DNA of 64,000 bases, from NCBI GenBank assembly GCA_900552465.1, contig URZO01000011.1, positions 1-64,000 on the forward strand, written 5' to 3'. This DNA comes from an uncultured Parabacteroides sp. (GTDB lineage: Bacteria; Bacteroidota; Bacteroidia; Bacteroidales; Tannerellaceae). Of the stretch, positions 61,020 to 64,000 are shown piece by piece (the stretch's first letter is position 1; each line of letters starts with the position of its first letter). The position numbers and the translations under genes are program-made. The notes beneath the pieces were generated by a model that worked only from the letters and a program-made list of their open reading frames with translations, was not told the DNA's origin and ran no database searches.

Positions 61020-61916
61020 CTACAGCCTGGCGGTTATGTAATCGATAATGTCCAGGCACAGGTTGGTTGTCTGGTCGTTCACATCGAGTTCGGGGTTCAG
61101 TTCGACCAGGTCCATCGACTTGATCAGATTGGTGGAGAGCATGTGTTCGACGAAGTCTTTGAACTCGTCCGGCATCATCCCCTCGCAGACGCGTGTGCCC
61201 GTGCCGGGAGCGAACCGGGGGTCAATACTGTCCACGTCGATACTGAAATGGACATTACGTATTTTCCGCTCCTTCAGCTTCCGCTTGATATCTTCGGCTA
61301 CAAAACCGATACCTTTCAGGCGGATCGTGTCCATTGTATAAACGCTCAGCTGCTCGCGCCCGATCAACTCCTGTTCGCCTTCGTCCAGGCTGCGGGTCCC
61401 GACCAGAAAGACGTTCTGCGGATTCACCTTGTTGCCGGGAGCATAGACGTTCACCAGCTCTTCGCTTCCCATCCCCATCAATGCGCTGAGCGGCATTCCG
61501 TGGATATTACCGCTCGGAGAAGTCTCGCTCGTATTGATATCGCCATGTGCGTCTAACCAGATGATACCGAAATCGTCAAAACTTTTCCCCACTCCGGAAG
61601 CGCTTCCCAACCCTAACGAATGATCGCCGCCGATCACCAGCGGGAAAGCACTGCCACGCAAGGTGTCATAGACCAGCTCGGCCAGATTATTGTTGACCTC
61701 GACAATCGCATCCAGATATTTCATACTCTGCCCGCGGGCAAACTTATCCGCTTCCGAAACGGGCGGTACATACAGGTTGCCCAGATCGAAAGCCCGGTGT
61801 CCGTTCTTCCGGATCAGGTTCATCAGCCCCCGTTCGCGCAGGTGGTTCGGGGCGCGCTCCACTCCTTCGCGGTCGCACCCCAGATTCAGGGGAACTCCTA
61901 TCACATTTATCTTCAT
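61020..61916 (-). CDS. rocF: Arginase
   Basis: A 298-residue enzyme from ATG at 61916 (an in-frame TTG two codons upstream is less likely). The manganese-binding motifs are complete: GGDHSLG, WLDAHGDINT and SIDVDSIDP, with DLVELNP near the end. Reaction: arginine plus water to ornithine and urea, in the cytosol. It follows rocD by 6 bp on the same strand, so ornithine would pass straight to the aminotransferase. The genes form a compact arginine-to-glutamate-semialdehyde unit. Confidence 0.93.
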   Translation of the reverse strand: MKINVIGVPLNLGCDREGVERAPNHLRERGLMNLIRKNGHRAFDLGNLYVPPVSEADKFARGQSMKYLDAIVEVNNNLAELVYDTLRGSAFPLVIGGDHSLGLGSASGVGKSFDDFGIIWLDAHGDINTSETSPSGNIHGMPLSALMGMGSEELVNVYAPGNKVNPQNVFLVGTRSLDEGEQELIGREQLSVYTMDTIRLKGIGFVAEDIKRKLKERKIRNVHFSIDVDSIDPRFAPGTGTRVCEGMMPDEFKDFVEHMLSTNLIKSMDLVELNPELDVNDQTTNLCLDIIDYITARL

Positions 61917-61922
61917 AGGCAA

Positions 61923-63137
61923 TCAGAATTGTGCAAATGTATCTTTTATAATGCCGACCGCCTCCATCATCTGTTCGCGCGTAATCACTAACGGCGGCGT
62001 GAAACGGATGATATGGTCGTGCGTCGGCTTGGCAATCAGCCCGTTTTCTTTCAGGGCAAGACAGATATCCCAGGCGACCTTTCCTCCGCGCGGTTCGGTC
62101 ACGACGGCATTCAGCAACCCCTTGCCCCTCATCTGCTTGATCATCGGATTGTCGATCCTTTCCATCTCGCTGCGGAAAAGGGCGCCCATCTCGAATGCGT
62201 TTTCAGAAAGGTGCTCGTCGCGCACCACTTCGAGGGCCGCTATCGCCACACGGGCAGCCAAAGGATTGCCGCCGTAGGTGGAACCATGTTCACCCGGTGC
62301 GATCGTCAGCATGATCTCGTCGTTGGCAAAGACCGCCGACACGGGCGTAACGCCCCCCGACAGCGCCTTACCGAGAATCAGTATATCGGGATGAACAGCC
62401 TCATAGTCACAGGCAAGCAATTTGCCCGTCCGCCCGATACCGGTCTGGATCTCATCGGCGATAAAAAGAACATGGTGTTGCCGGCACAGCTCATAGCAAG
62501 CACGCAGATAACCGTCGTCGGGAACAACCACGCCGGCCTCTCCCTGTATCGGTTCCAGCAGGAAGCCGACCACGTCGGGATCTTTCAAAGCCTCTTCCAA
62601 CTCCGCCACATTATTATATTGTACTTTGATAAAACCGGGCGTATAGGGTCCGAAGTCTGCGTACGAACTGGGGTCCGTACTCATGGATATGATCGTGATC
62701 GTACGTCCGTGGAAGTTTTCGCTGCAAACGATAATTTTAGCTCGTTCAGGAGCGATCCCCTTCACCCGGTATCCCCAGCGGCGGGCCAGCTTCAGAGCGG
62801 TTTCGACCGCTTCGGCGCCGGTATTCATAGGCAGCAGTTTGTCATACCCGAAGAACTTGCAGGCAAACTCCATATATTCACCCAACACATCGGCGTGGAA
62901 AGCACGCGACACTAACGTCAGTTGCTGCGCCTGGTCGGTCAGCGCCTTAATGATCTTCGGGTGGCAATGTCCCTGGCTCAGGGCGGAATAGCCGGACAGG
63001 AAGTCAAAATAACGTTTTCCTTCCACGTCCCAAACATAAACACCTTCTCCCTTTTGGAGAACGACAGGCAGGGGATGATAGTTGTGTGCACCATACTTCC
63101 CCTCGCGGGTGATGTAATCTTCCGGTCTCATCTTCAT
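61923..63137 (-). CDS. rocD: Ornithine aminotransferase
   Basis: A 404-residue PLP enzyme of class-III aminotransferases. Substrate-side motifs: YGAHNYHPLPVVLQKGEGVYVWDVEG, MNTGAEAVETALKLARRW; PLP contacts FIADEIQTGIGRTG; the Schiff-base lysine in ILGKALSGG. Reaction: ornithine plus 2-oxoglutarate to glutamate-5-semialdehyde and glutamate. First gene of the rocD-rocF unit, with a -7 element, TACCTTTG, at 63185-63192. A second ATG two codons in (63131) is equally possible. Confidence 0.95.
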   Translation of the reverse strand: MKMRPEDYITREGKYGAHNYHPLPVVLQKGEGVYVWDVEGKRYFDFLSGYSALSQGHCHPKIIKALTDQAQQLTLVSRAFHADVLGEYMEFACKFFGYDKLLPMNTGAEAVETALKLARRWGYRVKGIAPERAKIIVCSENFHGRTITIISMSTDPSSYADFGPYTPGFIKVQYNNVAELEEALKDPDVVGFLLEPIQGEAGVVVPDDGYLRACYELCRQHHVLFIADEIQTGIGRTGKLLACDYEAVHPDILILGKALSGGVTPVSAVFANDEIMLTIAPGEHGSTYGGNPLAARVAIAALEVVRDEHLSENAFEMGALFRSEMERIDNPMIKQMRGKGLLNAVVTEPRGGKVAWDICLALKENGLIAKPTHDHIIRFTPPLVITREQMMEAVGIIKDTFAQF

Positions 63138-63184
63138 TCAGATTTAAAATTAGCAGACTGTAAGCGTTTCTTACGTCTATGAGC

Positions 63185-63192
63185 CAAAGGTA
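63185..63192 (-). promoter_or_regulatory. -7 element for rocD-rocF
   Basis: TACCTTTG on the minus strand, exact TAnnTTTG, 47 bp before the rocD ATG. Confidence 0.5.
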
Positions 63193-63251
63193 AGAAATTG
63201 CGCTAACACATTGTCATCAAAACATATATGTTAAGAAACATACGTACACAA

Positions 63252-63281
63252 AGAAGGGACGACTGTGAAGTCATCCCTTCT
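63252..63281 (-). terminator. Hairpin after the nucleoside symporter gene
   Basis: A 13-bp stem with one mismatch (63252-63264 with 63269-63281; AGAAGGGA outer, GACT/AGTC inner) and a 4-nt loop, about 75 bp beyond the stop codon at 63358. On the minus strand it is followed by a short T-rich stretch. Confidence 0.55.
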
Positions 63282-63357
63282 CAAAAAATGTGGCGTGTTA
63301 TATATTAATCTTGAGAATTAAAAGGTTTGATAAAATTATTACTTTACTACTCTATTG

Positions 63358-64000
63358 TTATTTATTAGTCTTCAATGCAACCGGTTTGAATAATAGGACA
63401 AACAGGATCAATAATACAAATGAGAATACTGTCGAAATGGCAAAGACAACAGGCCAGTCACACTTGTCTCCGTCGCGGAAAAGACCGATCAGCCAACCGT
63501 TCCAGAGTGTTCCGATCAGGAAGCCGATGCCCCATACCAGGAAGAAAAGCAATCCTTGCGCCTGCGCCTTCATCTCTTTGGGCGCCACATTATCCGTATA
63601 GACCTGGCCACCCACGAAAAAGAGGCCGAAAATCAATCCATGCACGATAATCCCGATATAGTAGAACCACTGTTGCCCGGTTTCCGCACCGAGGTAGAAC
63701 GAGGCGTAGCGAACCACAAGGGCGATCATACCGAAGATCAGGGTATTCTTGATCCCGGACTTGATAAGTATCCAGGTGGTAATGACAAGGAAGAACATCT
63801 CGGCCAACTGCCCGAGGTTCAGTGTCACGGTTATATTCTGTACATGTTCATCGGCCAGGATCATCGAACCATATACGTGGTACAGGTTAAACGGGATGAT
63901 AGCCAGGAACGTCAGGATCATAAAAGCACGGTAATTCTTATCTTTCATCAGCGAGAAAGCACTGAATCCCGTTATATCCATAACCGAGATACCGGCACTT
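63358..64000 (-). CDS. Nucleoside:H+ symporter (MFS, NupG-like), C-terminal part
   Basis: The frame is open to the right edge; 214 codons are visible and the N-terminal half lies outside the window. At least six membrane segments are present (YRAFMILTFLAIIPFNLYHVYG, EMFFLVITTWILIKSG, LIFGMIALVVRYASFYLG, YYIGIIVHGLIFGLFFVGG, GLLFFLVWGIGFLIGTLWNGW, VVFAISTVFSFVLLILFVLLF). GQVYTDNVAPKEMKAQAQG and FYIGI.IHG-type sequences match the nucleoside/xanthosine permease family (Nuc_H_symport). Role: nucleoside uptake across the inner membrane. Confidence 0.88.
   Translation of the reverse strand, partial: SAGISVMDITGFSAFSLMKDKNYRAFMILTFLAIIPFNLYHVYGSMILADEHVQNITVTLNLGQLAEMFFLVITTWILIKSGIKNTLIFGMIALVVRYASFYLGAETGQQWFYYIGIIVHGLIFGLFFVGGQVYTDNVAPKEMKAQAQGLLFFLVWGIGFLIGTLWNGWLIGLFRDGDKCDWPVVFAISTVFSFVLLILFVLLFKPVALKTNK

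Overview
The window looks like chromosomal DNA of a Bacteroidales bacterium, most likely Parabacteroides or a close relative. Evidence: FimA/Mfa-type fimbrillin lipoproteins, a CarboxypepD_reg plus TonB receptor, BT4734/VirE-type and HU-related proteins, DUF4858 and DUF4221 proteins, 6-bladed beta-propeller lipoproteins, tandem-FtsX ABC permeases of about 790 residues, and many promoters with the Bacteroidetes -7 element TAnnTTTG. No rRNA, tRNA, CRISPR array or insertion sequence was recognised.

Layout. 1-6.8 kb: an AT-rich fimbrial (type V pilus) locus, with a partial fimbrillin reading left and a three-gene fimbrillin/tip operon reading right. 7-10 kb: a VirE-like ATPase and an HU-like protein, with striking inverted repeats and dyads in front. 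9.9-22.2 kb: an AAA/PD-(D/E)XK protein, an outer-membrane barrel, dnaE, trxA, mnmD, a TonB receptor and a hybrid histidine kinase. 22.2-44.9 kb: a two-component/efflux region: an NtrC-type regulator with its kinase (RR1/HK1), a zincin lipoprotein, TolC, a membrane-fusion protein, two pairs of ABC permeases and, 5.4 kb further on, the single ABC ATPase; unrelated genes (ORF6N, DUF4858, lipoprotein, DPP-like peptidase, nudC) lie between. 45-51.2 kb: a DUF4369-SUMF1 protein, a second AAA/PD-(D/E)XK protein and an S9 peptidase. 51.2-60.8 kb: an orphan kinase (HK2), six surface-type propeller/DUF4221 lipoproteins on the opposite strand, and an NtrC-like regulator (RR2) that has lost its ATPase core. 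61-64 kb: arginase, ornithine aminotransferase and the C-terminal part of a nucleoside:H+ symporter.

Main result. Three transcription units of the efflux system (tolC-hlyD-permease-permease; permease-permease; ATPase) each carry a near-consensus sigma-54 promoter (TGGCAC-N5-TTG[TC]). 57-58 bp upstream of its -24 GG each has a pair of GTGC-N6-GCAC-like dyads spaced exactly 21 bp. A fourth pair with the same 21-bp spacing lies in front of the RR1/HK1 operon, overlapping the expected -33 region of its ordinary promoter. The likely reading is a self-contained sigma-54 regulon in which HK1/RR1 senses envelope stress or a toxic compound, activates a scattered MacAB-TolC-like exporter and represses itself. 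RR2 aligns with RR1 from end to end except for a clean loss of about 200 residues containing Walker A, GAFTDA and Walker B, so it cannot be a normal sigma-54 activator. Its probable partner HK2 lies 7.8 kb away on the same strand, separated from it by the propeller gene cluster.
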